From the NCBI RefSeq assembly GCF_014192115.1, contig NZ_JACHXL010000002.1:372001-436000 (forward strand): DNA of 64,000 nt. The letters run 5' to 3'. The notes beneath the pieces were generated by a model that was given only the letters and a program-made list of their open reading frames with translations, was not told the DNA's origin and searched no databases. The position numbers and the translations under genes are program-made. This DNA is from Psychrobacter luti. Lineage in GTDB: Bacteria > Pseudomonadota > Gammaproteobacteria > Pseudomonadales > Moraxellaceae. Shown here one piece after another: positions 1-8,756 of this stretch (positions are counted from its first letter, which is position 1; every line of letters begins with the position of its first letter).

Positions 1-59
1 TGAGCAGGTGGCTTGAAAGAGTAAAGTCAGCAGTACTTTTTAGCATGTATTAGATTGTG

Positions 60-107
60 TTTTCAAGGCTGTTTTCAAAGCCACTTTCAAAGCCACTTTC
101 AAAGTTA
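60..107. repeat. 12-nt tandem repeat upstream of gspE
   Basis: Four consecutive 12-nt units of the form YTTTCAAAGCCA, the first and last degenerate, end about 45 nt before the gspE start. The two central units differ at one base. No function is evident; it could be a slipped-strand expansion in the leader. Confidence 0.6.
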
Positions 108-152
108 TTTTATAAGTTCTTTTTTAAATTTGTCACTCACTAGGTCGTCTTT

Positions 153-1709
153 ATGCTGCAGCTGCCGTACAGTTTTGCAAAACGTCATCAAATTTTGGCC
201 ATTCTTGCTATTGATCCCAAGTTGCCGCCGACACTGGTGTTGACCAAAGCCACGCCATTGTCCGCAATTAATGAAGCGGTGCGGTTTTTACAACAGCAAG
301 GCGTGCGCGGTGTACCAAATTACGAAAGTATCAGCGCCGATGACTTCGAAAAACGTATGAATGCTGCTTATGCTGGTAATACGGGTGAGTCGCAGCATAT
401 CGCCGCTGGACTTGAAGACCATCCTGACCTTGATAGCTTGGCAGATAGCGTTCCTGAAACGGAAGACTTGATGGACCAACAAGACGATGCGCCGATTATT
501 CGTTTAATTAATGCGTTGTTGTCGGAAGCGATACGTTTAAACGCTTCAGATATTCATATTGAAACCTTTGAGAAGCGCTTAGTCGTACGCTTCCGTGTCG
601 ATGGAGAGCTAAAAGAAATTATTACCCCAAAACGCCAATTAGCGCCGTTACTTGTTTCACGTATCAAAGTAATGGCCAAATTGGATATCGCCGAAAAGCG
701 CGTACCACAAGACGGGCGTATTAGCTTACGATTGGCAGGGCGTGAGGTCGATGTGCGGGTATCAACGCTGCCATCAAGCTTTGGCGAGCGGGTAGTAATG
801 CGCCTGCTCGATAAACAAGCGGGTCGTCTGAATATGACTTATCTTGGACTTTCTGATAATGACTACAGCGAGCTTAAGCGCTTAATCCATCGGCCACATG
901 GCATTATATTGGTCACCGGACCGACGGGTTCAGGGAAAACTACCACTTTATATTCGGCGCTAACTGATTTGAATGACCAAACTCGCAATATCTTAACTGC
1001 GGAAGATCCTATTGAATTTCAGCTCGATGGTATTGGGCAGACGCAAGTCAATAACAAGGTCGATATGACTTTTGCTAAGAGTTTACGCGCCATGCTACGG
1101 CAAGATCCAGACGTGGTGATGGTTGGTGAAATTCGTGATCTAGAGACCGCTGAGATTGCCGTACAAGCGTCGTTAACAGGACATTTGGTGTTATCGACGC
1201 TGCATACCAATACCGCCATTGGGGCGGTCACGCGTTTGCAAGATATGGGCGTAGAGCCATTTTTATTATCGTCATCGCTGATTGGTGTCGTCGCTCAGCG
1301 CTTGGTACGGACGTTATGTACACATTGTCATGGTTGGCAGGCTGCTGATAACGAACAGGCCAAATTATTTACTGAAATTGGTATATCCTCAAATGCTACA
1401 AGTACGGGTACTGAAAAATCAACAGCAAAGGCAATTAACCTGCCGAAACCAGTGGGCTGTGATAAATGTAATAATTCGGGATTTAAAGGTCGGACGGCAA
1501 TCTATGAAGTGGTGCCGATTGACGATACCTTGCGCCGTATGATTCATAGCAATACTGCTGAATACGAGCTAGAAGAATACGCCCGTCAGCAGACACCATC
1601 GATACGTACTGATGGACTGCGCAAAGTCATAGAGGGACGGACGACGTTAGAAGAAGTGCTGAGGGTAACCAAAGAAAGCGCCCTAACTGATGATGCTATG
1701 ATTGTATAA
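153..1709 (+). CDS. gspE: Type II secretion system ATPase GspE
   Basis: Hexameric cytoplasmic ATPase that powers pseudopilus assembly in the type II secretion system. The 518-aa length is normal for the family. Residues 1-130 form the N-terminal N1E/GspL-binding part, followed by the N2 domain and the RecA-like core. The Walker A motif GPTGSGKT is at residues 256-263, followed by an Asp box (EDPIEF), a Walker B region (VGEIRD) and a His box (LHTN). A C-terminal tetracysteine zinc module, CTHC (389-392) and CDKC (436-439), is typical of GspE/PilB and absent from PilT. The ATG at 153 follows a weak AGG-containing site. The other gsp genes of the window, gspF and gspG, lie about 9 kb away, so the system is dispersed as in Acinetobacter. 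A PilB assignment is less likely because the protein is short at the N-terminus. Confidence 0.93.
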   Translation: MLQLPYSFAKRHQILAILAIDPKLPPTLVLTKATPLSAINEAVRFLQQQGVRGVPNYESISADDFEKRMNAAYAGNTGESQHIAAGLEDHPDLDSLADSVPETEDLMDQQDDAPIIRLINALLSEAIRLNASDIHIETFEKRLVVRFRVDGELKEIITPKRQLAPLLVSRIKVMAKLDIAEKRVPQDGRISLRLAGREVDVRVSTLPSSFGERVVMRLLDKQAGRLNMTYLGLSDNDYSELKRLIHRPHGIILVTGPTGSGKTTTLYSALTDLNDQTRNILTAEDPIEFQLDGIGQTQVNNKVDMTFAKSLRAMLRQDPDVVMVGEIRDLETAEIAVQASLTGHLVLSTLHTNTAIGAVTRLQDMGVEPFLLSSSLIGVVAQRLVRTLCTHCHGWQAADNEQAKLFTEIGISSNATSTGTEKSTAKAINLPKPVGCDKCNNSGFKGRTAIYEVVPIDDTLRRMIHSNTAEYELEEYARQQTPSIRTDGLRKVIEGRTTLEEVLRVTKESALTDDAMIV

Positions 1710-1734
1710 AGAAAAACGATTGTATAAAGCAAAA

Positions 1735-1776
1735 CGGTTATTGAGCCAAAAGTCAGGACAATTGGCTCAATAACCG
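1735..1776 (-). terminator. Terminator between gspE and ridA-like gene
   Basis: A perfect 15-bp inverted repeat (1735-1749 and 1762-1776, 12-nt loop) lies between convergent genes. Reading the minus strand it is followed by a T-rich stretch, so it fits best as terminator of the ridA-like gene. It may also stop gspE transcripts. Confidence 0.8.
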
Positions 1777-1818
1777 CGTAATAGAAAAAATCAGTTTGGT
1801 TTATTTGTAATAGCGCTG

Positions 1819-2313
1819 CTATTTCGCGGCGATACATTCAACTTCAACGCTTGCGCCTGCTGCCAATTCTGAGACGCCAAAGGCTGAGCGTACAGGGTAA
1901 GGCTTAGTCAATTCTGCTTTATAGACTTTATTAAAGTCATCAAAGTCATCCATATCGGTCAGCATCGCCATACATTTGACGATATCTGACTTTTGGTAAC
2001 CGTACTTTAATAAGGTTTCATTGATATTATCGAGTGCTTGTTTTGCTTCCGCTTTTACGCCGCCTTTGACCAATTTACCGTCTTTAAAGCCAATCTGTCC
2101 TGACATATAGAGCGTATCGCCGACACGTACCGCTTCTGAAAATGGATAATTGCCACCATCACCGAGAAAGACTGGGCTAGATTTGGTGATGGTTGCATTA
2201 TTAGTCGTTGGCGCTGCATTGGCAGTAACGGCAAAACCCAAGCCTAATGAACAGGCGCTAATCAGCACCGCTTTAGATAGGTTAGTAGTCAATTTATTGA
2301 TATATATAGACAT
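1819..2313 (-). CDS. RidA/YjgF-family protein with signal peptide
   Basis: A 164-aa member of the Rid (YjgF/YER057c/UK114) family. Cytosolic RidA hydrolyses reactive enamine/imine intermediates made by PLP enzymes. Family features are visible: GDTLYMSGQIG near residue 68, the helix with QALDNI, and the C-terminal PVRSAFGV...VEVECIA block containing the conserved Arg that binds the substrate carboxylate. Unlike housekeeping RidA (about 128 aa), it carries an N-terminal extension of about 33 residues. This has a basic start, a hydrophobic core (AVLISACSLGLGFAV) and an ANA-A cleavage site, which predicts export to the periplasm. An AGGAGA ribosome site precedes the ATG. It is a single gene convergent with gspE. 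The physiological substrate is unknown. Confidence 0.88.
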   Translation of the reverse strand: MSIYINKLTTNLSKAVLISACSLGLGFAVTANAAPTTNNATITKSSPVFLGDGGNYPFSEAVRVGDTLYMSGQIGFKDGKLVKGGVKAEAKQALDNINETLLKYGYQKSDIVKCMAMLTDMDDFDDFNKVYKAELTKPYPVRSAFGVSELAAGASVEVECIAAK

Positions 2314-2387
2314 GCTTGTCTCCTTATTATAGTAGTGTTTCTTAAATCCATTTTTTGGTAGCTAATTAATTCTTTAACAAATTAAAA

Positions 2388-3158
2388 TTAATTGCTCTCG
2401 AGTTCTTGCGTAGATGTTAGGCTATTTTCTTCACTTTCAGATTGCTCGGCTTTAGGTTGTTTGTGTTCAGATGGCTCATCTTCAGTTTTTTCATTATCAA
2501 TTTGATTATTCTCTAACTCTTTAGAAGCTTTACCTTGACGGCGCGCTTCTAATTCAGATTTGGGTATCCAAGCCCACGTCATCTCAACCACGATTGGGTC
2601 ACGGTCGCTATCCGACTCACGGTCATGAATCACACAAGGTATCACCATCTCACCCTTTGGAGTATTTAAAATATCCAAGCGCTGCTCATCCGACAATGAC
2701 GCCACGGCGGCAATTTGACCTTTTTTAATCGGACGATAAAAATTTACTGAATAAGATTTAATCAATAATACGCGGTCAGACGGTAGGTTTAAACCCAAAA
2801 TAAACCCTGTTGCCGTTTCAGCAAGTAAAGTGATGGCAACGGCATGGACGGATCCAATATGGTTTTGTACCGCTTTGGTATTATTTAAGCTGACCACCAC
2901 TTGATTGGGATTCACGGTTTCATAATAGATACCCGTTGTGCCCACGTACGGCACCACTTTACCAAAGGCCTTCGATAAAATACTAGCGCGCGCACCCGCA
3001 GGTAAATACTTGGTGACAGATAGCAGCTTGGTAAATTGGTTGCTGATGGGTTTTAAGGTGCTATTTGGTTTTTCGACTGGCAATCTTGTGTTGTCAGCTA
3101 CTTTGACTGCTCTTTTATTGGTCAGCTTGGTAGGGAGTTTTTTTAATAATCCTGACAT
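2388..3158 (-). CDS. DUF4442 domain protein (hotdog, thioesterase-like)
   Basis: About 256 aa. The central part (roughly residues 40-200) resembles DUF4442 hotdog-fold proteins related to acyl-CoA thioesterases: a basic N-terminus, the PYVGTTGIYYETVNP and NHIGSVHAVAITLLAE segments (the helix that normally carries the acidic or Asn catalytic residue), and a YRPIKKG strand. The last 60 residues are a charged Glu/Ser/Gln-rich tail that is probably disordered. The start at 3158 is preferred over the upstream ATG at 3191 because GAGGAA sits 7 nt before it. Substrate and pathway are not known. It is transcribed towards the ridA-like gene with a 75-nt gap, so co-transcription is possible. Confidence 0.75.
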   Translation of the reverse strand: MSGLLKKLPTKLTNKRAVKVADNTRLPVEKPNSTLKPISNQFTKLLSVTKYLPAGARASILSKAFGKVVPYVGTTGIYYETVNPNQVVVSLNNTKAVQNHIGSVHAVAITLLAETATGFILGLNLPSDRVLLIKSYSVNFYRPIKKGQIAAVASLSDEQRLDILNTPKGEMVIPCVIHDRESDSDRDPIVVEMTWAWIPKSELEARRQGKASKELENNQIDNEKTEDEPSEHKQPKAEQSESEENSLTSTQELESN

Positions 3159-3540
3159 ACAACATTCCTCAATTTGGAGTGGTTTAATCATATTAATTAA
3201 CGAAGCTGGTTCATTAGGCTAGCCAACTGGGTTAATTCATGGATGGTTAGAAAATGAGCGCTGAATGAATGAGATAATAAGCTTTATCCTAGCAGCTATT
3301 TTAACGCTGGCGCATTTCTAACTTAGTCAATTTCTAACTATGGTACATTAAGCGCCGTATCGCTACTATTATTAACATGAACTGCTGCGCTTATAAAATA
3401 TGACTAACGTAACGATATCTTAAATATTCGCAATAAATATTATCAGTAACGTTGCTAAAAGTGGTTTTAATAAAAACAACATCACTGAGCGTTAGGTCAT
3501 TTAATGCAAAAGAGCCACGTTATAATAGCTAGACTTTCAT
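3159..3540. other. Intergenic region, divergent DUF4442/mcrB
   Basis: This 382-nt stretch has no credible coding potential. A TATAAT at 3521-3526 could be the -10 element for the mcrBC pair, but no good -35 is seen at the right distance. If used, it would place the transcript start only a few nucleotides before the ATG at 3541, favouring either leaderless translation or the internal ATG at 3604. Confidence 0.4.
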
Positions 3541-5064
3541 ATGACTGAAGTGCTGAAGTATCATTGCCGTAATTTTTTAATACTGGATAAGGCTGTGCCG
3601 GATATGTCTCCTCAAAAACCGACCAATATCATTTATACAGGCGTCGCTGGTACGGGTAAAACCTATCGCTTGCTACAAATCTCGCAGCAATATACCGACT
3701 ATTTGCCAAGGATAAATGACAAGGATTTATTGGGACAGTTGCTGCATGAATTAAGCTGGCGTGATGTCGTTTGCTTAATATTTTTAGATTTTAAATCTAA
3801 AAAACAGGACTTGGTTAAAGTGCCGGAAGTTGTCAGTCATGAGTTTTTTATTAGTAAAGCGGCGCAAAATTCGCGTGATAAAAACTTAAGCAATACTGCT
3901 TGGTCTGTGCTGCAAATGCATACGCCTGCTAGATCACAAACGGTGAGTTATAAAAATCGAGCCAGCCAAGCCTATTTTGATAAAGATAATAGCGGCGCAT
4001 GGTATCTGCTCCCCGAAAGCATGGATTTGTTAAGTGACTTAGCGCAGCAATTAGCCGAGTTTCAGCAGGCGCAGCGTGAGAATAATAGCCAGAATCAAGA
4101 GTTTCGCCAACAGCGCTTTAGTATGATTAGCTTCCATCAGGCTTATGGTTATGAAGAGTTTGTCGAAGGTATCCGCCCTGTGATGACGGTGCCCAATCAT
4201 GTAGCGAATAGCTCGACTCAAATGAGTTATGCCATTCAAGATGGCGCATTTTTAAAGTTGTGCCAACGCGCTGCTAATGACCCTGATCAGCGTTATGCGA
4301 TGCTAATTGATGAGATCAATCGGGCTAACGTTTCACGCGTCTTTGGTGAGCTGTTAAGTTTGGTTGAAACAGACAAACGTGCTGGCATGACAAACGCAAT
4401 GACGGTTAATTTGGCTTATTCAGGGCGTACCTTTAGCGTTCCTGCCAACGTTGATATTTATGCCACGATGAACACCCAAGACCACTCATTAGCGCCGCTT
4501 GATATGGCATTACGTCGGCGTTTCCGCTTTATTGACTGTCCGCCGCAGCCTGAATTGTTACCTATTATTCATATCAATCAAGACTTAGAAGCTGATAATT
4601 CAGAAGCGCTTCATTCAAAAACAGCTAATCCGACAGAAGTGATAGATTTAGCGAAAATTTTAACCGGCTTAAATAATCGCATCGCGCAAACGCTAGGGGC
4701 AGAGGCGCAACTAGGTCATGCATTTTTATGGTCGGTAGATAGTCTCGAGCAATTGCAAACGGCACTTATTGAACAAATCATTCCGCAATTGGCGCAAGCC
4801 GCGGGCGGGCAAGTCACTATTTTGCAATATATCTTCCAAGATGAGCAGCAGCCGATAAGTGCGCAGTTTATACAAGATAGCCAAGCGCTCATCAATAATG
4901 ATGCAAATAATTCGGTTAATCCAAATAGTCCGAATCAGCTGTTTGCAGGACAGCAGTCCTTTCTCGGTCAGTCTATGAGTACGGGCAGTTATAAAATTAA
5001 TACTGATTTACTAGGTAACAGCGCTGAGTTTACAAAGCCGTTTGTCTATCAGCGTTTATATTAA
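3541..5064 (+). CDS. McrB-like AAA+ GTPase/ATPase of a type IV restriction module
   Basis: A 507-aa AAA+ motor of the McrB family. With its McrC partner it would translocate DNA and trigger cleavage. Walker A is GVAGTGKT (residues 34-41), Walker B is LIDEIN (about 255-260) and the McrB signature loop is NTQD (311-314), followed by LAPLDMALRRRFRF with the arginine-finger region. E. coli McrB has about 160 residues of methyl-DNA-binding domain before the motor. Here the P-loop starts almost at the N-terminus, so that domain is missing. Residues 60-200 between Walker A and the QAYGYEEFVEGIRP block form a family-specific insertion, and the last 110 residues are Gln/Asn-rich. The alternative start Met22 (3604) would shorten it further. 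It is followed 15 nt later by mcrC. Confidence 0.88.
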   Translation: MTEVLKYHCRNFLILDKAVPDMSPQKPTNIIYTGVAGTGKTYRLLQISQQYTDYLPRINDKDLLGQLLHELSWRDVVCLIFLDFKSKKQDLVKVPEVVSHEFFISKAAQNSRDKNLSNTAWSVLQMHTPARSQTVSYKNRASQAYFDKDNSGAWYLLPESMDLLSDLAQQLAEFQQAQRENNSQNQEFRQQRFSMISFHQAYGYEEFVEGIRPVMTVPNHVANSSTQMSYAIQDGAFLKLCQRAANDPDQRYAMLIDEINRANVSRVFGELLSLVETDKRAGMTNAMTVNLAYSGRTFSVPANVDIYATMNTQDHSLAPLDMALRRRFRFIDCPPQPELLPIIHINQDLEADNSEALHSKTANPTEVIDLAKILTGLNNRIAQTLGAEAQLGHAFLWSVDSLEQLQTALIEQIIPQLAQAAGGQVTILQYIFQDEQQPISAQFIQDSQALINNDANNSVNPNSPNQLFAGQQSFLGQSMSTGSYKINTDLLGNSAEFTKPFVYQRLY

Positions 5065-5079
5065 CAAGGTTGCTAGCTA

Positions 5080-6672
5080 GTGATGAGTAGAATATTACAG
5101 TCTGAGGGTAAAGCGATAGGTAGCAGTATTAGTAGTGCTAATATTACTAATATTACTAATAACGTCAATGCGGCTGCACTTGATGCTAATATTATTACGG
5201 TGTTTGAACACCAGCGTTTGACGGCGCGTGATTTTGCACACGCAACGGATTTTCATTGGTTAATGGCGCAAGAGTATGCTGTTTTTAGTATTAAACGCCA
5301 GCAGGGACAATGGCAGCTAAAGGTTGGCCATTATATTGGCGTTATCTTATTACCAAGTGGTATGGCGCTTGAGATATTACCCAAGCTGATGGCAAAAATG
5401 TCTAGCAAGCACAATCCGCAGCAACCATACGAGTCATCCAAATCTAGCGCTATTAATCAGACGCGGCAATGGGTACAGGATATGTTGGTTGACTTAACCA
5501 ATAGTAGCCAATCTAAAAGCAAGCTCCCTAATACAAAAAACTTAGGTCAACTTAGTACTCAGTTGGCGGCGCTGCCTACTAAAGTACCACCATTATCAGA
5601 CTGGTTAATTGCGCAGTTTGTACAGCGTTTAGCTCACTATCAACCGACTAAGCACTATCAGGCGCAAGTTCATAACCAAGCAGCGCTACAAGGTCGCTTG
5701 CTGATTAAAGAACAGCTTCGCCATAACAGTATGCAACCGCATAAGTTTGTCTGTGAGAGCAGTGTGCTGAGCCAAGATATGCTGAGTAATCGCTTAATTA
5801 AAAGTGCGCTGGTTTTACTTGTACCGCTATCTCCCACATCAATGTCACTGCCGTCATTACAGCAGTGGCAACAAGTAGCAGTGCTAAGTCGTTATGAGCT
5901 GCAGCGGCTCAAGCCGCTATATCAGCAAGCAAAACACCAGTTAGCGCTACAGCCTTTATCTCAGCAGCAATCACAAGCGGCGCAGCAGTTATTAGATTTG
6001 GCTTATTGGCTATTGCAACAATCTCCCACCCATACTGGAAATGGAATTAATTCGCATGCACTAGCCAACCAAAACGTCTCTCAACCACTTTTATGTTTAT
6101 TGATTGATATGAATCAAGCGTTTGAGCAATGGGCAAGCCTGCGTATCGCGACAATGTTTCAGCAAGCCAATTCGGCGTATAAGCCTTTGTTTCAAACGCA
6201 AAGTGTCTGGCTAAACGATGCAGAAGGGCAGGCGTGTCTGTCTATTCGTCCCGATTTATTGATATATAAAGCAGCTGCTGCTGCTGACAATGATACTCAG
6301 CTAATTCCAAGTCAAACTCAAAATCAAGGTAATATAGAGATTAGTGAGAGGTCAGGTCACTATAGCCACGTGATTGATATGAAATGGAAGCACCTAGCGC
6401 ACGCCTGTGCTATTAGCGCCAATGACGCCTATCAGTTGACCAGTTATGCGCAGGCTTATCGTGCAGAGCAAGTATGGTTGGTTTATCCGGTGCAGGATAA
6501 TAGCAGGCAACCCGTTGAGCTTAGACAGCAAGCTTGTAATAAAGGTGATAGTACAGACTGTCGTAAAACAGCTAACAAGCCATTAAATGCCGCTAGATTA
6601 TGGCTGATACCTTTTAATGTTATTACTGGAGATATAAATGGCGGCTTGCTTCCGGACTTAAATGTAGTATAA
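5080..6672 (+). CDS. McrC-like endonuclease subunit
   Basis: A 530-aa partner of the upstream McrB-like motor, considerably longer than E. coli McrC (about 350 aa). The N-terminal third shows the McrC pattern: a VFEHQRL strand, then YIGVILLPSGMALEILPKL, which normally docks onto the McrB hexamer. The C-terminal PD-(D/E)XK nuclease core is visible as RPDLL (Asp392) and DMKWK (Asp433, Lys435), followed by NDAYQLTSYAQAY, a typical Gln/Tyr helix of this nuclease class. Low-complexity Gln/Ser insertions lie between the domains. The ATG at 5083 may be used instead of 5080. It forms an operon with the motor gene, and the tRNA cluster begins about 250 nt downstream. The target modification cannot be told from sequence. 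Confidence 0.87.
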   Translation: MMSRILQSEGKAIGSSISSANITNITNNVNAAALDANIITVFEHQRLTARDFAHATDFHWLMAQEYAVFSIKRQQGQWQLKVGHYIGVILLPSGMALEILPKLMAKMSSKHNPQQPYESSKSSAINQTRQWVQDMLVDLTNSSQSKSKLPNTKNLGQLSTQLAALPTKVPPLSDWLIAQFVQRLAHYQPTKHYQAQVHNQAALQGRLLIKEQLRHNSMQPHKFVCESSVLSQDMLSNRLIKSALVLLVPLSPTSMSLPSLQQWQQVAVLSRYELQRLKPLYQQAKHQLALQPLSQQQSQAAQQLLDLAYWLLQQSPTHTGNGINSHALANQNVSQPLLCLLIDMNQAFEQWASLRIATMFQQANSAYKPLFQTQSVWLNDAEGQACLSIRPDLLIYKAAAAADNDTQLIPSQTQNQGNIEISERSGHYSHVIDMKWKHLAHACAISANDAYQLTSYAQAYRAEQVWLVYPVQDNSRQPVELRQQACNKGDSTDCRKTANKPLNAARLWLIPFNVITGDINGGLLPDLNVV

Positions 6673-6801
6673 TGAGCGCTGTCGAAAACGACAGTGTCTA
6701 TTATGGTTGATAAAATCAACGTTGCGTCAGCGCTATTTGCATTAAGATTTAACGTTTTTAAAAGAGTTTAACGATTCTTTGAAAATAATAAAAAATAAGT
6801 G

Positions 6802-6830
6802 TTGACACAAACGGCTTTACCCCTTAATAT
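6802..6830 (+). promoter_or_regulatory. Sigma-70 promoter of the tRNA cluster
   Basis: A perfect -35 TTGACA (6802-6807), a 17-nt spacer and -10 TAATAT (6825-6830) are preceded by an A-rich tract (an UP-element-like stretch at 6780-6798) and followed by a G/C-containing discriminator. It lies about 90 nt before tRNA-Pro, as expected for a strong stable-RNA promoter. Confidence 0.8.
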
Positions 6831-6918
6831 GTGCACCTCGATAGCGAGGAACATTAACAAGTTAGCAGTATTACTGATAACGAGTTAGATAACAAACTAT
6901 CGTGATAATAGAGAATTT

Positions 6919-6995
<77 letters not shown>

Positions 6996-7006
6996 TCTAT
7001 TTAAAG

Positions 7007-7026
7007 AGCCTTACAGGCTTTTTTTT
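7007..7026 (+). terminator. Weak hairpin with T-run between tRNA-Pro and tRNA-Arg
   Basis: A short AGCC/GGCT stem is followed by eight or more Ts. The stem is only 4-5 bp, so it may be a partial terminator or a processing site inside the tRNA transcript. Confidence 0.4.
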
Positions 7027-7088
7027 ATGTATAATGGTTTAGTTTCTGCTATGCTAAGCTTGCCAAGATATATAAAAGTCCTCTAAGA

Positions 7089-7165
7089 GCGCCTGTAGCT
7101 CAGTTGGATAGAGCATCTCCCTTCTAAGGAGGTGGCCGCAGGTTCGAATCCTGCCAGGCGCACCA
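7089..7165 (+). tRNA. tRNA-Arg (anticodon UCU)
   Basis: A complete 77-nt cloverleaf. Acceptor stem GCGCCTG pairs with CAGGCGC, the anticodon loop CTTCTAA gives UCU for AGA/AGG codons, the T-arm is GGTTCGAATCC, and CCA is encoded. Confidence 0.97.
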
Positions 7166-7203
7166 TTTAGCCTGTCAATCTTGCCTTTTTTGGCAACAGT
7201 TAT

Positions 7204-7280
7204 GGCGGTTGTAGCTCAGTTGGTAGAGCCCCGGGTTGTGATCTCGGTTGTCGTGGGTTCGAGTCCCATCAGTCGCCCCA
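7204..7280 (+). tRNA. tRNA-His (anticodon GUG)
   Basis: A complete cloverleaf. The anticodon loop contains GTG, the T-arm is GGTTCGAGTCC and CCA is encoded. The genomically encoded G-1 (7204) pairs with C73, the identity feature of bacterial tRNA-His. The acceptor stem contains several G-T wobbles but is intact. Confidence 0.96.
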
Positions 7281-7746
7281 TATTTTATTCTGCATTACCT
7301 TCCTCATTAAATCCAAAAGTATTAAAATAACTCATTTGCCATCATTGGCATTTTTTCGTGCCTGTCTGTTTAATATTAATATGTGCTCTCTAAGTTATTA
7401 TGCTATGTAAACTATACGGCTGCTTTAATTCTTATGAGTTATAAACTTCCTGGGCATTTAATTATCTCAGCGTCTGCTAGCCTTTTTTCGCTTTTTTTCT
7501 TATGATAGATGTGCTCGCCAATTTTCTATTATTTGTTAAACCTTATTAAATTCAGTGGTCACATTAAATTATTTATTCAATATTTTTATTTATTTCTTTG
7601 CTTCGAATTTATAAGAAACTAAAAGCCTATCAAATAAAAATTATAATTGTTACCGAATTACTCTAAAAGATTTTGCAGTGATAAGCGCTTTATTTCTATT
7701 ATTTAAGATTTATTATATTGAGTACCAATTATTGAGGAAGTGATGG
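7281..7746. other. Intergenic region between tRNA-His and araC-type gene
   Basis: 466 nt of AT-rich DNA. It contains the tRNA terminator (7337-7356) and, at its end, the GAGGAAG ribosome site of the AraC-type gene. No ORF or other RNA gene was recognised. Confidence 0.5.
7337..7356 (+). terminator. Terminator of the tRNA cluster
   Basis: A TGCCA/TGGCA stem with a 4-nt loop is immediately followed by six Ts, about 55 nt after tRNA-His. Confidence 0.7.
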
Positions 7747-8688
7747 ATGGACGCACTGAGCGTGTTACTACAAAATGTGCATTTATTCGAAACGAAATAT
7801 TATCGTTTAAATGGTGTTGGTAATTGGTCTTATTCAATCACAAGACAAGATACGATTTTATTTTATTTGGTGATGTCGGGTGGTTTTGCTATCGATGTCG
7901 GCAATGGTCCGCGAGAAGTGCGTGCCGGTGACATGATTATGGTTCCAAGTGCGCATAAGCATGTCAGTTACGCGCTAAATCATCATGGTGATAATGCTGC
8001 ACCGTTAGATGAGTCATTGGCAAATTGTCAAAAGCATACACTGGATCTTCAAGGTGAGTTTGACGGTGAGCCCAATTCGTCGTTGATTCTGATTGAATGT
8101 AAGTACGATAAGGCGATGATTCGGCCTTTATTGTCCGTGCTACCAGCGATATTGCCTGAAATTGGCGAAGAAGCTGATGGTCGGTTTGAAGTTATTGATG
8201 TTGAGATTAGGCTGCTGACGTTAGAGACTGAACACGAGCGTATGGGCAAAGCTGCGGTCATCAATCATTGGGCAAGTATTATGATGATTGAGTGTCTGCG
8301 CATATATATTGAAAGTCTGCCTGAAGCGACTGACAATTGGCTCATGGCCATGAAAGATCCCTTTTTGACCAAAGCGCTGGTAGCAATGCATGAATCGCCA
8401 AGTAAAAACTGGACGATTCATAAGCTTGCTGAGGTGGCAGGAATGTCACGCTCAAGCTTTGCACAGCGTTTCAAGGAAGTGGTCGGCATACCACCATTAA
8501 CCTACTTGATGGATTATCGTTTGCGCTTAGCCGCCCGATATTTGCGTTTGCAGCAAAATAGTATTAGCCGTATCAGTGAATTGGTCGGTTACGCTTCAGA
8601 CTCGACCTTTAGCCAAGCCTTTAAGCGTGTTTATGGTGTCTCGCCAAAAGCCTATCGTCAGCAGTATCAACAACAAATGCTCGCTTAG
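7747..8688 (+). CDS. AraC-family transcriptional regulator with cupin sensor domain
   Basis: A 313-aa regulator. Residues 1-190 form a cupin-like sensor domain of the AraC_binding_6 type (FYLVMSGGFAIDV, then the GDMIMVPSAHKH turn). Residues of about 205-313 are the double helix-turn-helix AraC/XylS domain: KLAEVAGMSRSSFAQRFK is the first HTH and ISELVGYASDSTFSQAFKRVYGVSPKAYR the second, with the family signature. This class often controls stress or catabolic genes and responds to small hydrophobic or redox signals. The ATG at 7747 has GAGGAAG 8-14 nt upstream. It is a single gene with its own terminator. The neighbours (tRNAs, an unknown gene, gspF) do not reveal the target or inducer. Confidence 0.9.
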   Translation: MDALSVLLQNVHLFETKYYRLNGVGNWSYSITRQDTILFYLVMSGGFAIDVGNGPREVRAGDMIMVPSAHKHVSYALNHHGDNAAPLDESLANCQKHTLDLQGEFDGEPNSSLILIECKYDKAMIRPLLSVLPAILPEIGEEADGRFEVIDVEIRLLTLETEHERMGKAAVINHWASIMMIECLRIYIESLPEATDNWLMAMKDPFLTKALVAMHESPSKNWTIHKLAEVAGMSRSSFAQRFKEVVGIPPLTYLMDYRLRLAARYLRLQQNSISRISELVGYASDSTFSQAFKRVYGVSPKAYRQQYQQQMLA

Positions 8689-8715
8689 TCAGATTTTAAC
8701 TCCTATACATCTTTT

Positions 8716-8756
8716 AAAAGCGCTCAGGCTATTTATTTTCCTGAGCGCTTTTTTTA
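8716..8756 (+). terminator. Terminator of the AraC-type gene
   Basis: A 13-bp stem (AAAAGCGCTCAGG with its complement) and an 11-nt loop are followed by a T-run, 28 nt after the stop codon. Confidence 0.9.

Noticed and set aside
60-107. Start of a CRISPR array
   Set aside because: The repeats are only 12 nt, contiguous and without spacers.
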